Of a stretch of 64,000 bases of DNA, positions 16,331 to 25,554 are shown in pieces. Under the pieces are notes generated by a model. The model worked only from the letters and a program-made list of their open reading frames with translations. It did no database searches and was not told where the DNA came from. Both the position numbers and the translations under genes were made by a program. This stretch comes from VRUE01 sp963725085 (GTDB lineage Bacteria; Actinomycetota; Thermoleophilia; Solirubrobacterales; 70-9), in assembly GCA_963725085.1 (NCBI GenBank), contig CAVRXM010000003.1, positions 372,001-436,000 of the forward strand, given 5' to 3'. How positions within the stretch are numbered: position 1 is the stretch's first letter; every line of letters begins with the position of its first letter.

Positions 16331-18299
16331 GCGGCCGGTATCCGCCCGAGGTGCGGTCGTCGCCGCTTCGACCTTCGATTGCGTTTGCGGCCTGCAGACC
16401 GCCGAGCACCGCCGACTCGATGCAGCCTGCGTTCAGTCCGTTGTCGATCCAGTCCCCAGCGAGGAACAGGTTGTCCAAGCCGCTGTCGTCGGCCCGCATC
16501 CGGTATGGCGCGGTGCCTGGAAGAGCCTGCACGTAGCGATCGGACGGATCGACGTTCGCGCGCCAGTACTGAGAGCCGAAGCGATCCGGGCCGGACCCGG
16601 ACTCGACACCGTTGGCACACAGCAGATCCCAACGAAACCCTCCGTCAGCCCTGGCCGCTCCGGGCCAGAGCATCTGGCTGTGGCTCTCGAGGAATTGCAC
16701 CGCATTGGATCGCACGACATGGTCCGCGTCGACCCCCTCCGGGATCTCCGAATCGGGCAGGGTCCCGCAGAAGGAGGCAGCCGTGAGGGGTCGCTCGTCG
16801 ACGGGCCAATCCTCGAAGCGCAGCACCTGGCTCATCGACCCGAAGGTGTCAAACGGCTCGCCGCAGCCGGTGACCGTGGCAGCAGGCGCCCGCCAACCCA
16901 GCGAGCGCTCGTCGACCCGCAACCAGGCCTGGAACGCCTGAGTGGCGACCGTGCCGACCTGGTCGACCATCGATTTCCACCTCTCATCGGCGTCGAGCAG
17001 CTCAGGGCAGGTGTGCGGCAGCATGCCCAGCGAGACGGCGAGCACGAGCGCGTCGTAGTCGCGTCCCGCCTCGAGGCGCACCCTCTCCGTGTCGAGCCGC
17101 CTGCACCGGTGAGACTCGAGGTCCTGGCCGAGCAGCTGATCGCCGCCCTCGATCTGGCTCGAATCCGGCCGGTCGGCGAACACCGGAAGCCCCTGGACTC
17201 GCACGAGCGGATCGTAATCGTCGCCCGGCACCGTCAGCTGCTGGCCGAGGCTGACCGAGCCGATCGACCGCCCGTCCGGCGAGAGGTGCAGGTGGTCGAG
17301 GCGATGGAAGAACCGGAACCGCACGCCCCGCCGCCGAAGCGCCTGGTAAAGCGGCGCGAAGACGACATCACCCATCCCGGCGCTCATCTTCCAGAACAGC
17401 GCGCCCTTGTAATCGAGGAACATCCGCATCGTGAGGTGGAGAGCCAGCCCTGCCGGGAAGCGCGGGCGGGCCGTGTCTCCGCGCTCGTATGCGAATGAGA
17501 GGTCGTAGTGGCCATGGACGATCGGCGACTCGATCGCCCCCCGCGACGCTCCATGGCGGGCAAGCCATTGGCGAAGGTCGAGGTGGTCGACCTTCGTGTA
17601 GCCACGGGTGGTCAGGCGGTCGGCGGTGATCCCTCGGAGCATCGTCAGGAGGAGGTCGACCAGCTCGGCTGTGCGACGGGTGGCGGCCCCACCGGCGGTC
17701 ACCGACCGAAGTCCAGCCTGCGCCCCCTGCAACAGCTCCGCTCCCGCCTGTACGTCGCGTCGGGTGAGCACGGGGTGGGCGGGAGAAGACGTCAGCACGG
17801 CGCGCGGGGCCGGCGTCGAGGAAGAATCGAGCGAGGCGCCGAAGCGTCCCAGCAGCCCGAGACCGCGTTCCAGGAAGTCGGCCGTGGTGATGTCCTCGGC
17901 CCCGGATCCGCTGCCCGGCAGACGGTCGTTCTCGGGGAAGTTGGCAAGCCAGACCGACGAATCGGCCTCACCGGTGCGCCCGAGACCAACATCGCTCGCA
18001 GGCACGAACGCGTCCCGCCAGCCCTGGATCGGACAATCAGGGTCGGTACGCGGACGATCGAGCTCCTCATAGCAGGACCGAAGCAGCCGAAAGGCATTGT
18101 CGTAGAAGCCGAGCCAGACGTGCAGTCCGTGCTCCTCTATGCGCCCGTTCGGTCCACGTGAGGACGCTCCCTTCCCGCCCAGTCGCCAGCCCCGCTGGTA
18201 GACCGTCACCTCGGGTCGCTCTCCATCCGGGTCGCTGAGCCGCCAGGCTGCGGCCAAGCCCGCCATGCCACCCCCGAGAATGACCACCCGTCGGCGCAT
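16308..18299 (-). CDS. FAD-dependent oxidoreductase, carotenoid-desaturase/squalene-dehydroxylase-like
   Basis: 663 residues. The N-terminus has the dinucleotide fold RRVVILGGGMAGLAAAWRL, then VTVYQRGWRLGGKGAS and EEHGLHVWLGFYDNAFRLLR, a pattern of phytoene-desaturase/HpnE/amine-oxidase flavoproteins. The C-terminal FAD motif is NLFLAGDWIDNGLNAGCIES. It is longer than typical HpnE (about 420) or CrtI (about 500), mainly from inserted central segments. The ATG overlaps the stop of the cyclase gene (ATGA), and the end overlaps the next gene. With a polyprenyl synthase two genes downstream, an isoprenoid substrate is a reasonable inference. Confidence 0.85.
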   Translation of the reverse strand: MRRRVVILGGGMAGLAAAWRLSDPDGERPEVTVYQRGWRLGGKGASSRGPNGRIEEHGLHVWLGFYDNAFRLLRSCYEELDRPRTDPDCPIQGWRDAFVPASDVGLGRTGEADSSVWLANFPENDRLPGSGSGAEDITTADFLERGLGLLGRFGASLDSSSTPAPRAVLTSSPAHPVLTRRDVQAGAELLQGAQAGLRSVTAGGAATRRTAELVDLLLTMLRGITADRLTTRGYTKVDHLDLRQWLARHGASRGAIESPIVHGHYDLSFAYERGDTARPRFPAGLALHLTMRMFLDYKGALFWKMSAGMGDVVFAPLYQALRRRGVRFRFFHRLDHLHLSPDGRSIGSVSLGQQLTVPGDDYDPLVRVQGLPVFADRPDSSQIEGGDQLLGQDLESHRCRRLDTERVRLEAGRDYDALVLAVSLGMLPHTCPELLDADERWKSMVDQVGTVATQAFQAWLRVDERSLGWRAPAATVTGCGEPFDTFGSMSQVLRFEDWPVDERPLTAASFCGTLPDSEIPEGVDADHVVRSNAVQFLESHSQMLWPGAARADGGFRWDLLCANGVESGSGPDRFGSQYWRANVDPSDRYVQALPGTAPYRMRADDSGLDNLFLAGDWIDNGLNAGCIESAVLGGLQAANAIEGRSGDDRTSGGYRPHGAPLHA

Positions 18300-21200
18300 C
18301 AGCCGGGCCGCTGACCGGAAATCACCTGCCGGGCCGCGGCAAGCTCAGGCGGGCCGGGCCTGTCGCCAAACGTGTCCACCAGCTCAGCGAGCCCGGCCAA
18401 CTCGTCGCGGCCTTCGACCGCTCGGCTCAACGCAGTCCGCGCGCGAAGCTCGAAAACGAGGGCGCCCTGGCCGGCTGCGAGCTCAACTGCCTGCCGCAGA
18501 TCGTCGACGCCCGCGCCGTCACCGGCCGCCAGCCTGCACTCTCCCGAGATGCGTGCCGTCTCAGCAGCCCAATAGCGGGCGCCCGAGCGACTGCTGATCG
18601 CCTCGGCTTCACGGAGCGAGGAGCGAACCTCATCGAGGTGCCCGCCCTGGAGTCGGTGCTTGGCGATCTCGGTCAAAAAGGCCGGCACCCAGAGCTCCCC
18701 ACCGGCGATCCGCCACACCGCCAGCGCTTGCGTGACCGCGTCGGTGGTCGCCGTCCGATCTGCTCGCAGCGCGGCGATCGTGTTCTGTAGGTGTCCGTAA
18801 AGGGTGAAAAACATGAAGCCATGCCGCTCCGCGAGCTCGAGCAATTCGGCGACGTCCGCGTCGGCGGCCTCGTAGTCGTCAGCGAGCAGCCCGACCAGGC
18901 ACCCATAGGCCTTGGCGTAGGCCATCGAGAACGGGCCCCAGGGAAACGGCAATCCGGACGCTCTGCTCTCGGCTTTGGCTATCGCCCTGCCGGCGGCCGC
19001 CGGATCGCCGCCGAGATGCGCCGCCAGAGAGAGAAGCGCCCAGGCCGCAACCGTCGGATCGTTTGGCAGTGGCCAGTTCGACGGAGTCAGCTCCTGCTGC
19101 GCATAGTCGGAGTCGAGATATTTTTCGAGGTCGGTCACAGCTTCCGCGACATCGCCTCGGAAGTAGAGGTTGAAGGCAGTGAACAGCTCGTCTGGAGGCT
19201 CATCCGGCCGGCTGCCGCCGATTCGCCGACGCTCTACCGAGATCACCTCCTCGGCCCGCCCCAGATCTCCTTTGAGCAGGTAGTACGACCAGACGGCAAT
19301 CAGGTCAGGCAGATGCTCGGGGCCCGGTTGCAGAAGCTGGTAGAGCTCGAAGCAGCGCTCGTGCTCGTGGATCGCCTGGGGCGCGGTATACCCCAACGTC
19401 GCCACCATCGAGAAACCCAGCGCCCGTCGTACCGTGAGCTCGAGCGTCAGGCGCTCCTGCTCGTCGCCGATCCCGGCGATCAACTCGAGTGCATGATCGA
19501 GGATCTTGGTGGCCTCCGCGAATGCCCCCTGCACCTGGGCGATGCGAGCCGCCGCGACATATGTCGCTATCGCCTCGCCGGCACGTTCGGCCTCCTCGAG
19601 GTGCTGCGCCAGACGTCCGGCATCGGCAGAATGATCGCCTCCGAGCCGCTCGCCCAGCACGTCCGCAATCCGGGAGTGGCGCCGCACCCGCGCCGGTGTG
19701 AGTTGGGTGTCGTAAGCAAGCTCACGAAGCAGGTGGTGGCGGAAGCGATATGTCGGCACATCGCCAGCCTCGCGATGGAGCAGACCGGCGGCGACCAGAC
19801 CGTCGAGGCCCGAGCGAAGCTCCTCCTCGGGAAGGTCCACCACCGCCGCGAGAAGGTCGTGACGAACTTCCTGGCCGATGCTGGCGACCGTCTGGACGAG
19901 GTCGAGGTCGACCCCTGGCGCGGCGAGCCGGGCGAGAAGCGGATCGAGCAGCGCCGGCGGAATCGTCGTCTGCCTTCTTCTGGCAAGGCGGGGTGGCGTC
20001 ACGCCGCTCGGCTGCCCCTCCACGTGCAACAACTCCTCGAAGAACAAGGGCACGCCGTCACTGCGGCGCACCAGCTCCTCGATCTGGCCGACGGCCAGCT
20101 GCGTGGTCGGCGAGGCGGCGGCGATCCGGTCGAGGTCGGCAGAGCGAAGGGGCCCGAGCTCGAGCGCGTCAATCGATTTCCAGGGAAGCTCGAACTCGCT
20201 GCGGGAGGTCATCAGCACGAGCATGTGAGGGACGCGCCGGGCGATCAGTCGGTCGAGCAACTCAAGGGTGGAGGGGTCCGCCCAATGAAGGTCCTCGACC
20301 ATAAGGGCCCGGGGGGAGCGCGCAGCTTCGCCCTCGATCCAATCGACGAGGGCCGCGAGGGTCGCCTCGCGCAGTCGCTGGCCATCGAGCTCCGGGGCCG
20401 GGCACTCGGCCCCCGGGGGGACGCCGAGCAGGGCGCCGAACAGCGGCAGATGATGCTCGCGACCCGACTCGGCGAGGGTTGCGCGCACTCGCGGACCCGC
20501 CCCGCCGAGATCCGCCCCGAGGTCTATCCCGCACCTCTCCGCGACCAGGCGGCGGGCCGGATACAGATGACTCGTGGATTGAAACGTCGAGCACCGGAAG
20601 AGCAGCGCCGAGCCCTGCTTGGCGATCTCCTTCCCCCGCAGCATGTCCAGGAGCCTTGACTTGCCGATTCCCGGCTCGCCCCGGATGACCGCGACACCCG
20701 AGCCGCCCTGGGCCGCTCGACGCCAGACCAGGCTCAGGCGTTCGAGCTCGTCGACGCGATTGACGAATGGGCTCAGCTCGCGCTGCGGTTCGAGCAGGCC
20801 GGCCACCGTTGCCTCCGCGGTGACCTCGTAGGCGTCGACGGCGTGGGGCACTCCACGCAGCTCGAGACTTCCGAGCGGCTCGACATCGAAATACCTGTGC
20901 ACCAGATGGTGGGTGTCGCCGCTGATCAGTAGTGCCCCGGGGCGGGCGTGGTCTTGGAGGCGCGCCGCGACGTTTGGCGTCTCACCGACGACTGCATCGC
21001 GCTCGGGATTCGCCTCGGGGCCCATGTCGGCGCGGACGACCATCCCGGTGTGGATCGCAGCCCGCACCCCGAGCTCGAACCCGTGGCGCTCTTTCGCGTC
21101 GGCGACCACGTCGCGCAGCGCGAGGAGCAGGTCGAGGCCGGCCTTTACCGCCCTGCGGGCGTCGTCCTCGTGGGGCGTCGGATAGCCGAAGTAGACCAGC

Positions 21201-21565
21201 ACGCCGTCGCCGATGTACTTCGCCACGTACCCGTCGTAGCGGCGAACCACCGTGTTGGCCGTTGTCTGATAGGACCGCAAGACCTCGCGGAGCACCTCGG
21301 GATCGTGCTTGGCGGCAAGAGTGGTCGAGCCGACGATGTCGGAGAACATCACGGTGAGTTGACGCCACTCGCCGGCCTCGGCGACCGCGGAGCGGCAGTC
21401 CTCGAGCAACTTCTCGGCGATCTCGTTTGCCGGATCGAGGACGAGCACCGACTCGGCGAGGACGCGGACTGCAGGCCAGTCTTGCTGCGCTGCTGCGTCA
21501 CGGGCGTCGTCGAGCAGCTCCGTCACCCGAGGTTCGAAGCGCTCATCCGGCACGGTGCCCTGCAC
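18299..21565 (-). CDS. class III adenylate/guanylate cyclase - AAA ATPase - TPR-like protein
   Basis: 1088 residues from GTG 21565. After a short helical N-terminus, residues about 70-250 form a class III nucleotidyl cyclase domain with both metal-binding Asp motifs (VMFSDIVGSTTLA and YIGDGVLVYFGYP). Residues about 275-560 form a STAND-type ATPase with Walker A GEPGIGKSRLL and Walker B ALMVEDLHWADPST. The remaining roughly 500 residues are TPR-like helices rich in Ala/Leu. Proteins of this design are common in actinobacteria and are thought to sense ligands through the TPR part; whether the cyclase is active is not certain. It sits in the middle of the operon, overlapping the flavoprotein gene. 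Confidence 0.92.
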   Translation of the reverse strand: MQGTVPDERFEPRVTELLDDARDAAAQQDWPAVRVLAESVLVLDPANEIAEKLLEDCRSAVAEAGEWRQLTVMFSDIVGSTTLAAKHDPEVLREVLRSYQTTANTVVRRYDGYVAKYIGDGVLVYFGYPTPHEDDARRAVKAGLDLLLALRDVVADAKERHGFELGVRAAIHTGMVVRADMGPEANPERDAVVGETPNVAARLQDHARPGALLISGDTHHLVHRYFDVEPLGSLELRGVPHAVDAYEVTAEATVAGLLEPQRELSPFVNRVDELERLSLVWRRAAQGGSGVAVIRGEPGIGKSRLLDMLRGKEIAKQGSALLFRCSTFQSTSHLYPARRLVAERCGIDLGADLGGAGPRVRATLAESGREHHLPLFGALLGVPPGAECPAPELDGQRLREATLAALVDWIEGEAARSPRALMVEDLHWADPSTLELLDRLIARRVPHMLVLMTSRSEFELPWKSIDALELGPLRSADLDRIAAASPTTQLAVGQIEELVRRSDGVPLFFEELLHVEGQPSGVTPPRLARRRQTTIPPALLDPLLARLAAPGVDLDLVQTVASIGQEVRHDLLAAVVDLPEEELRSGLDGLVAAGLLHREAGDVPTYRFRHHLLRELAYDTQLTPARVRRHSRIADVLGERLGGDHSADAGRLAQHLEEAERAGEAIATYVAAARIAQVQGAFAEATKILDHALELIAGIGDEQERLTLELTVRRALGFSMVATLGYTAPQAIHEHERCFELYQLLQPGPEHLPDLIAVWSYYLLKGDLGRAEEVISVERRRIGGSRPDEPPDELFTAFNLYFRGDVAEAVTDLEKYLDSDYAQQELTPSNWPLPNDPTVAAWALLSLAAHLGGDPAAAGRAIAKAESRASGLPFPWGPFSMAYAKAYGCLVGLLADDYEAADADVAELLELAERHGFMFFTLYGHLQNTIAALRADRTATTDAVTQALAVWRIAGGELWVPAFLTEIAKHRLQGGHLDEVRSSLREAEAISSRSGARYWAAETARISGECRLAAGDGAGVDDLRQAVELAAGQGALVFELRARTALSRAVEGRDELAGLAELVDTFGDRPGPPELAAARQVISGQRPG

Positions 21566-21985
21566 TCAGGGGGCGCTGCCGCCCACAACGTAGACGCCGA
21601 TTTCGTCGACCAGGCACGCCCCTCCGGGCGCGTCCAGCAGTGACCCCGTGTAGGTACCGCTGGCCATGTTGGCCGGTTGCCTCACGCAGACGCGGACCTC
21701 CGTCTCCTTGGCAGCGGCGACTCGACGGGGTATGACCGACACAGCGCCGCGGGGGAGCTCACTGCCGTCCCAACCGTTCGCGAAGGGCCCAGGATGCAAG
21801 ATGGTCGGGGCGGGCTGCGCGGGGACCACGATGACCTCCTCGTTGAAGCCCGCGTCTCCCTTCTCGACCGCCGGCAGGTCCAGCCAGCCGACCACGATCG
21901 CGTTTGCCGCCTCCATCCAGGCTCGCCCTGCGATCGCCCATGCCCGCACCGCAGCAGTCGTCAAGTCGTCGCCCGTATCGACCAT
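21566..21985 (-). CDS. small uncharacterised protein with helical N-part and beta-rich C-part
   Basis: 139 residues. The N-part (TTAAVRAWAIAGRAWMEAAN) is helical; the C-part (ETEVRVCVRQPANMASGTYT, then GGACLVDEIGVYVVGG) looks like a small beta-sandwich. The layout repeats that of the 15656-16330 protein in shorter form. Its stop is directly adjacent to the GTG start of the cyclase gene, so coupling is likely. No family name is recognised. Confidence 0.75.
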   Translation of the reverse strand: MVDTGDDLTTAAVRAWAIAGRAWMEAANAIVVGWLDLPAVEKGDAGFNEEVIVVPAQPAPTILHPGPFANGWDGSELPRGAVSVIPRRVAAAKETEVRVCVRQPANMASGTYTGSLLDAPGGACLVDEIGVYVVGGSAP

Positions 21986-22004
21986 CAGCGGTCGTCTTCA
22001 GGAG

Positions 22005-22259
22005 TCATTTCTCTTTTTCGTCGGCAAGGGCTTTCAGCATCTCGTAGTACGCGGTCCACGCCTTGGCCGTGTCAGCAGCTGCCTGGGCGTAGCTCTTGGC
22101 GGCGAACTGCATCCAGGTGCCGGTGTCGGCGGGAGCATCGCCGGCGAACTGCGCAGCCGCCTCCTTGGCGAGCTTGGAATAGGCGTTGACCGATGCCTGA
22201 GCGGCTTCGGTGGCCTCATCTATCGCCTTGGCCAGGCGATCCGCCTGGGTGTCTGCCAT
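22005..22259 (-). CDS. phasin-like small helical protein
   Basis: 84 residues, almost wholly alpha-helical and Ala-rich, with no Cys and few hydrophobic clusters (AIDEATEAAQASVNAYSKLA; SYAQAAADTAKAWTAYYEML). The composition and spacing resemble phasins, the coat proteins of polyester or lipid granules, but the match is by eye. ATG 22259 lies one base after the upstream stop (22261-22263). It is the second gene of the operon. Confidence 0.75.
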   Translation of the reverse strand: MADTQADRLAKAIDEATEAAQASVNAYSKLAKEAAAQFAGDAPADTGTWMQFAAKSYAQAAADTAKAWTAYYEMLKALADEKEK

Positions 22260-22260
22260 G

Positions 22261-23406
22261 TCAGGTCCTCCCCCGAGTAGGTGTTGTCCCGCCGTCGTCG
22301 GAGCAGCCAACGGCAGCGGCGATGACCATGTCGGTCCAAAAAGTGTCGCAGGCGATCGTGGGCCATGTTCGAAACACCGGGTCGGCGAAGAGGATTGCCT
22401 TCTTGGCGCTGACCCGCGTGCGTCCCCGATGCGGTCCGGCGCTGATCCGGCGGACGTCGAGCGCGCCCTCATCGACGACGATGTCCTCAGTCTCCTCGGG
22501 TAGCACGTAGTCCAGATGCACCCATCGAGGGTCGGCCTCCTCCTCGATCGCATATGTGAATCGAAGTGGCGTCTGCAGCGTCACCGAGGGCGAGACATCC
22601 ACCGTCTCGACGAGGTCGCGGCGCCACTTGTTCGGCCGCTTCTTGTCGACGGCTCGAGGATTGTCCCACGGTGTCATCTTCCGCTGGTAAGCGCTGCATT
22701 CGTGCCACCGGGTCGGATCGCAGAAGCGGCGCAGATCTCCCGGGCTCGCATCAGTGTGGAACTCGACCGTCACCCCGACCGCCTTGTGTTCTCCTTTGGG
22801 CACGTCACCGATATCGATGCAGACCGGCTTTTCATGCTCGGCCTTCGTCAGCTGCAACGCATCGGCGGCCTCCTCGGCGAAGGTCGCCCAGCGGCCGCCG
22901 ACCCGGACGTCGGTGAGCTGAGCAACCGAGTCGAGCGCGCCGCGCACCGTCGAAACCGCGTCTCCCACCGCCGGTTGTGGAATGCCAGCTTGCCCGGCGA
23001 GCGCGGTGAGCAGCGCGTCCAGCTCCTCGTCGTGATCGGAGAGGTCGTCGCCCCGCCTGCCGGCGAACTTGACCAGGGAGTCGAGCACGAAGAGGCGCGG
23101 GATGCGCAGCGTGCCGTCTTCTACGGCAGCGGAGAGCGCCCGCATGGCGTTCCGGGGCTCATGAAAGCCATGGCCGTGACGCGCATCTTCACTGAAGTCA
23201 GAGGTAAAGGCGTTGAGTGCTGCTACAGCCAAGCCCTGCGCGCGGCGTTGTTCTGCGTGCAGCCCGTCGGTCGTCGGCGGTGCCTTGTCGCTGCCCTCCG
23301 CCACCTGCACAACATACCTTCGATCGGGCAGCTCATCGGGCTCCTCGGGCGGCGAACTCCCCGCCTGAGCGACTAAATGTTGCCGACAGCGGCGAAATGC
23401 GCTCAA
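22261..23406 (-). CDS. uncharacterised protein with a possible START/SRPBCC-like C-terminal domain
   Basis: Up to 381 residues if TTG 23406 is used; no strong ribosome-binding site supports this start and a GTG about 30 codons further in is possible. The N-terminal half is helical (NAMRALSAAVEDGTLRIP; EELDALLTALAGQAG). The C-terminal half has alternating strands with RRFCDPTRWHECSAYQRKM, WVHLDYVLPEETEDIVVDEG and RVSAKKAILFADP, then a final helix. This pattern is like lipid-binding START/SRPBCC domains. It is the first gene of the seven-gene operon. A lipid-handling role would fit the polyprenyl synthase and phasin-like partners; this is inference. Confidence 0.7.
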   Translation of the reverse strand: MSAFRRCRQHLVAQAGSSPPEEPDELPDRRYVVQVAEGSDKAPPTTDGLHAEQRRAQGLAVAALNAFTSDFSEDARHGHGFHEPRNAMRALSAAVEDGTLRIPRLFVLDSLVKFAGRRGDDLSDHDEELDALLTALAGQAGIPQPAVGDAVSTVRGALDSVAQLTDVRVGGRWATFAEEAADALQLTKAEHEKPVCIDIGDVPKGEHKAVGVTVEFHTDASPGDLRRFCDPTRWHECSAYQRKMTPWDNPRAVDKKRPNKWRRDLVETVDVSPSVTLQTPLRFTYAIEEEADPRWVHLDYVLPEETEDIVVDEGALDVRRISAGPHRGRTRVSAKKAILFADPVFRTWPTIACDTFWTDMVIAAAVGCSDDGGTTPTRGRT

Positions 23407-23622
23407 AATGACTGCTGAATCCTCGAGTGGCGGCTCAGCCCGAAGCGGCTGAACGCCGAGCTGGCGGCATTCCTCGAAGAGGTTTGGGTGCCACGCGGTG
23501 TCACGCTTCGCGACTAGTACAGCAGGCTGCCGGTCACCACTCGATGGCCCCCGATGGCCCGCCTCGAGGCACCAACACTGGGTGCCGTGGCCAGCAGGCG
23601 CCCGAGGCCGGTGAGAATGGCT

Positions 23623-23838
23623 CTACCCGTCGGACTCGTACTTGAATGAGATGCCCAACCGGACTCGGTAGTTCTTGATGGTGCCGTTCTCGATTGAAAC
23701 GTCCTCTCGCACGACCTCGGCAATGCGCAGGTCGCGCACGGTCTTCGCCGCAGTCTCCACAGCATTGCGTGCGGCGGCCTCCCAGGACTCGCTGCTTACG
23801 CCAATCACCTCGGTGACTCGATATACACCCTCAGCCAT
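23623..23838 (-). CDS. dodecin family flavin-binding protein
   Basis: 71 residues, the normal dodecin size. It starts MAEGVYRVTEVIGVS and has the family pattern SWEAAARNAVETAAKTVRDL in the single helix, then VREDVSIENG and YRVRLGISFKYE strands. Dodecins form hollow dodecamers that store riboflavin/FMN or CoA. The gene is monocistronic, about 156 bases from a divergent hydrolase gene. Confidence 0.95.
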   Translation of the reverse strand: MAEGVYRVTEVIGVSSESWEAAARNAVETAAKTVRDLRIAEVVREDVSIENGTIKNYRVRLGISFKYESDG

Positions 23839-23994
23839 CGCAACCGCCTCTCATCGACATCGGGGCTTGACTTCTAGCACGACTGGATTGGCGCCGTATG
23901 GTCTGCGCGACGTCCACACGCGAAAGCGGAAATGCAGTCGACCCACCGTCTTTACGCGGATAACGCTCTTGCGACAGACCGCTAGCTTGCGTGG

Positions 23995-24873
23995 ATGACC
24001 TCGGAGGACCAGTCGCACGAGGGTACGGTGCAGCTCGCGGACGGGCGGGTGCTCGGCTATCGCGAATACGGCGAGCCCGCTGGGGCGCCTGTCGTCTATT
24101 TGCACGGCATGCCCGGATCGCGGCTCGAGCCGGTCCCGCTCGAGGCGGAGTTCCGGCGGAGCGGGGTTCGCCTCGTGGCCCTTGAGCGCCCAGGCTACGG
24201 TCTGTCGACCTCCCGTCGCTCGTGGGGCCTCCTCGATTGGGCCGCCGACGTGGTGGCGGCTGCCGATCAGCTCGGCATTGGGAGGTTTGCCGTGCTCGGG
24301 GTCTCCACCGGCGGCAAGTACGCAGCCGCCTGCGCTTACGCGCTGCCCGAGCGCGTGGGCCGCGCGGCGATCGTGAGCGGTATCGGCCCGCCGACGACCC
24401 CGCGTTTCCGGGAGGGGCTGGCCAGGATCGCTCGAACGACGATGACCCTCACCAGGCGCGCCCGTCCGCTGGCGCTCGGCTACTGGCGCATCGCGCGCTG
24501 GCTGGCTGAGCACCGGCCACAGAGATTTCTCTCATTGCTCGAAAAGGAGCTGTCGGTACCCGACAAGGCGCTGTACGCGGACCCCCAGGTCCGAGAGGCC
24601 GCACTCAACACCTTCCGCGAGGCACTCCGAAGGGGCGCAGCGGGTGTGGTCCAGGACGCGGCGATCCAGGCCCGGGCATGGGACTTCGGGCTTGAGCAAA
24701 TCCAGACCGGGGTGCAGGTGTGGCACGGCGATCGGGATGAGGTCGTCCCACTGCATCATTCGACCTACGTAGCGGAGAGGATCCCGCACGCGACGCTCAA
24801 CGTCGTCGAGGGAACAGGGCACCTTCTCTTGCTGTCTCACACCGCCGAGATCACCCGCGCACTAATCGACTAG
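23995..24873 (+). CDS. alpha/beta hydrolase
   Basis: 292 residues. The oxyanion strand is VVYLHGMPGSRLEP; the nucleophile elbow is LGVSTGGKYAAA (Ser within G-V-S-T-G). The acid is likely Asp in GDRDEVVPLHH and the His in GTGHLLLLSH. Around residue 150 a helical cap is inserted. Many actinobacterial esterases and epoxide-hydrolase-like enzymes share this layout; the substrate is unknown. It is divergently placed from dodecin and has no operon partner downstream. Confidence 0.88.
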   Translation: MTSEDQSHEGTVQLADGRVLGYREYGEPAGAPVVYLHGMPGSRLEPVPLEAEFRRSGVRLVALERPGYGLSTSRRSWGLLDWAADVVAAADQLGIGRFAVLGVSTGGKYAAACAYALPERVGRAAIVSGIGPPTTPRFREGLARIARTTMTLTRRARPLALGYWRIARWLAEHRPQRFLSLLEKELSVPDKALYADPQVREAALNTFREALRRGAAGVVQDAAIQARAWDFGLEQIQTGVQVWHGDRDEVVPLHHSTYVAERIPHATLNVVEGTGHLLLLSHTAEITRALID

Positions 24874-24950
24874 GGCCCACCGCTCGCCTGGCTCACCGGA
24901 TTGGGCAGCACTGGACCTGCCCCGTTCGGCCCGCCGCGATCCCCTCGACC

Positions 24951-24984
24951 ATCCGCGGGTGGTGGCGAGAGACCAATCGGAACC
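24951..24984 (-). repeat. dispersed repeat family A, copy 14 (diverged, minus strand)
   Basis: Read on the minus strand, GGTTCCGATTGGTCTC then TCGCCACCACCCGCGGAT matches the family core with a few changes. It is the only copy found in the opposite orientation. It lies between the hydrolase gene end (24873) and the convergent SRPBCC gene end (25060). Confidence 0.7.
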
Positions 24985-25059
24985 CGCCCCAGCCGCTCGT
25001 CCTCGCCTTGGTGGGTAGCTCCGGTTCGGAGACGAATACACACGCCCCGCAGAGCGGGG

Positions 25060-25554
25060 CTAGGCCTGGGCCGGCTGGCGCACGGCGCGGCGGCGCTCGG
25101 CTTCGAGACGGCGCTGTTCGGCCTCGACTTGGCGCTTCAGCTGGCCCAGAGTGCGGCGCATCTGGCGGCGCATCGCCGGGGCCGCAGCGAACTGCGTGAC
25201 CAGGCCGGCGATCCCTCCGCCAACCACACCGTAGGCGAATCGGAACTCGATCTTGCAGCGGCCCGAGCCATGTTGTCGGATCCGCCAGCGGCCGCGGTGG
25301 TCGACGCCCGTCACCGAGTGCCAAGCCATGTCGAAGGGCTGAGTCCACTCGACCATCTCAATCAGGCCACCGACCTCGGCGGCCCCGACGCGGAGCAGGA
25401 TCCGGTAGCGGGCACCAAGCCCGCTCGGCTTCTCACCCACCACCTCCCAATGGGTGATCCCCGACATGAAGCGCAGGTAGTTCTCTGGGTCGGCCAGGTA
25501 GTACCAGATCGTTTCTGGGGTCGCCGCAACAAGGGTCGACTCGTTGATCCTCAT
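25060..25554 (-). CDS. SRPBCC-family protein (polyketide cyclase/lipid-binding fold)
   Basis: 164 residues. It begins MRINESTLVAATPETIWYYL and DPENYLRFM, the classic N-terminal strand and helix of START/SRPBCC proteins; WRIRQHGSGRCKIEFRFAYG follows in the middle strands. The C-terminal helix is long, basic and Arg-rich. It overlaps the acyltransferase gene by four bases (ATGA), so a role in lipid handling with that enzyme is plausible. Confidence 0.85.
   Translation of the reverse strand: MRINESTLVAATPETIWYYLADPENYLRFMSGITHWEVVGEKPSGLGARYRILLRVGAAEVGGLIEMVEWTQPFDMAWHSVTGVDHRGRWRIRQHGSGRCKIEFRFAYGVVGGGIAGLVTQFAAAPAMRRQMRRTLGQLKRQVEAEQRRLEAERRRAVRQPAQA

Noticed and set aside
18791..20659. Long open frame on the plus strand (622 codons) opposite the cyclase gene
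   Set aside because: It is the antisense image of a well-supported protein with cyclase and Walker motifs; its composition (Arg/Glu/Gln-rich, no motif) is typical of high-G+C antisense frames.
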